Shown here in pieces: positions 13,496-14,023 of a stretch of DNA of 14,023 nucleotides. A model generated the notes under the pieces. It was given only the letters and a program-made list of their open reading frames with translations. It did no database searches and was not told the origin of the DNA. Position 1 is the first letter of the stretch. Every line of letters starts with the position of its first letter. The position numbers were made by a program, and so were the translations under genes. This stretch comes from Chloroflexota bacterium (GTDB lineage: Bacteria > Chloroflexota > Limnocylindria > Limnocylindrales > CSP1-4), in assembly GCA_030271555.1 (NCBI GenBank), contig JARXKQ010000006.1:1-14023 (forward strand), in the 5' to 3' direction.

Positions 13496-14023
13496 ATGGC
13501 CGAAACAACCCCCGCGACCGACTCAACCGACACAGCCGACTCAGCCGGTACAGCCGACTCCTCCGCTGCGGGCGCCCTCAACGAAGGCGGAGTTGAAGCG
13601 GCCGATTACCGCGAGGTCCTGACGCGCTTCGCGACCGGGGTCACCGTCGTCACGACGATCGAGGAAACCGCGGACGGTTCGCTGCCGTGGGGCACGACGG
13701 TCAACTCGTTCACCGGCATCTCGCTCAATCCGCCACTGGTGATGGTGTCGATCGGCCACGAGCGCTCGATCCGGCCCATCATCGAGCGCACCGGCCGCTT
13801 TGGCGTGAACATCCTGGGCGAGGACTCGCAGGCAATTTCGGACTGCTTCGCCGGTGCGCCGTCGCCGCTGCCGCGCTCGGCGTTCTGCAACGCCCCTTAT
13901 CTGTTGGGCCAAGCCGGTCTGCCGGTGCTCGACGCGGCCGTGGCGTATCTCGCGTGCGACGTCGAGCAGGTGATCGAAGCAGGTGACCACACGATGTATC
14001 TGGGCAAGGTGGTCGAGACTGGC
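13496..14023 (+). CDS. Flavin reductase domain protein (HpaC-like), 3' end beyond window
   Basis: The visible 176 residues are in frame to the right edge without a stop. After a low-complexity Thr/Ser/Asp/Ala tail (2-35) the flavin-reductase domain begins: YREVLTRFATGVTVVTT (38-54), GTTVNSFTGISLNPPLVMVS (66-85) with the flavin-binding Thr/Ser-rich loop, RFGVNILGE at 101-109, and GDHTMYLGKV (163-172), a conserved motif ending in the His that contacts flavin or NAD(P)H. Such proteins reduce FMN or FAD with NAD(P)H, often for a partner monooxygenase. The luciferase-like protein at 11873 is a possible partner, but it lies in another transcription unit. The tail of about 35 residues is longer than usual and is made of 18-base repeats. 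The ATG is supported by the TAGACT element upstream. Confidence 0.9.
   Translation, partial: MAETTPATDSTDTADSAGTADSSAAGALNEGGVEAADYREVLTRFATGVTVVTTIEETADGSLPWGTTVNSFTGISLNPPLVMVSIGHERSIRPIIERTGRFGVNILGEDSQAISDCFAGAPSPLPRSAFCNAPYLLGQAGLPVLDAAVAYLACDVEQVIEAGDHTMYLGKVVETG
13532..13560 (+). repeat. 18-base-period repeat in the flavin reductase N-terminal tail
   Basis: ACAGCCGACTC occurs at 13532-13542 and again at 13550-13560, period 18, within a wider run of ACCGAC/GCCGAC units from about 13515. It encodes the repeating Thr-Ala-Asp-Ser tail. This is likely slippage-prone low-complexity coding DNA. Confidence 0.5.

Noticed and set aside
1..14023. CRISPR arrays, tRNA or rRNA genes, insertion sequences, prophage or integron parts
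   Set aside because: I looked for repeated spacered units, cloverleaf-like stretches, terminal inverted repeats with transposases and integrases and saw none.

Overview
This is a GC-rich bacterial chromosome segment, densely packed with housekeeping and metabolic genes. It shows no rRNA, tRNA, CRISPR array, transposase or phage gene. The gene mix (a luciferase-like F420/FMN oxidoreductase, an ECF transporter, a MerB-like protein, frequent GTG/TTG starts and apparently leaderless promoters) suggests an actinobacterium or a member of the Chloroflexota (Limnocylindria-like). I cannot fix the phylum by eye.

Layout. (1) Bases 1-2869, minus strand: a nucleoside hydrolase, a large ECF-transporter S component, then an EcfT subunit that runs off the left edge. 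This reads as a nucleoside uptake-and-cleavage operon, with the ATPases presumably beyond the edge. (2) Bases 2875-4078, plus strand: a MerB-like (alkylmercury lyase family) protein one base ahead of a PurE-like protein. (3) Base 4653 down to 4081, minus strand: a Gdt1/UPF0016 cation exporter, divergent from (4). (4) Bases 4685-5661, plus strand: a small membrane protein translationally coupled to a zinc-ribbon NUDIX hydrolase. (5) Base 5954 down to 5658, minus strand: a small membrane protein preceded by an unusual cluster of palindromes built on CTAG. (6) Base 8268 down to 6038, minus strand: a LolA-like protein without a signal peptide, coupled by a TTGA overlap to an aldehyde dehydrogenase. 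(7) Bases 8306-12823, plus strand: a tight five-gene run of aspartase, methyltransferase, ASCH protein, dGTPase-like HD hydrolase and luciferase-like oxidoreductase. (8) Base 13447 down to 12845, minus strand: an odd protein whose N-terminal half resembles an AraC sensor domain and whose C-terminal half resembles one beta-propeller blade. (9) Bases 13496-14023, plus strand: a flavin reductase cut by the right edge.

Points of most interest: the MerB-like/PurE-like pair; the AraC-sensor/propeller chimera; a consistent set of -10-like hexamers (TAGACT, TACACT, TACAAT) only 6-9 bases before start codons, implying leaderless mRNAs; three start/stop overlaps of the form NTGA with GTG, TTG and apparently CTG starts; and the phased CTAG cluster at 5967-5991. 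No single obviously new defence-type or mobile system is visible. Intergenic space is minimal and no stretch over 300 bases lacks a gene.
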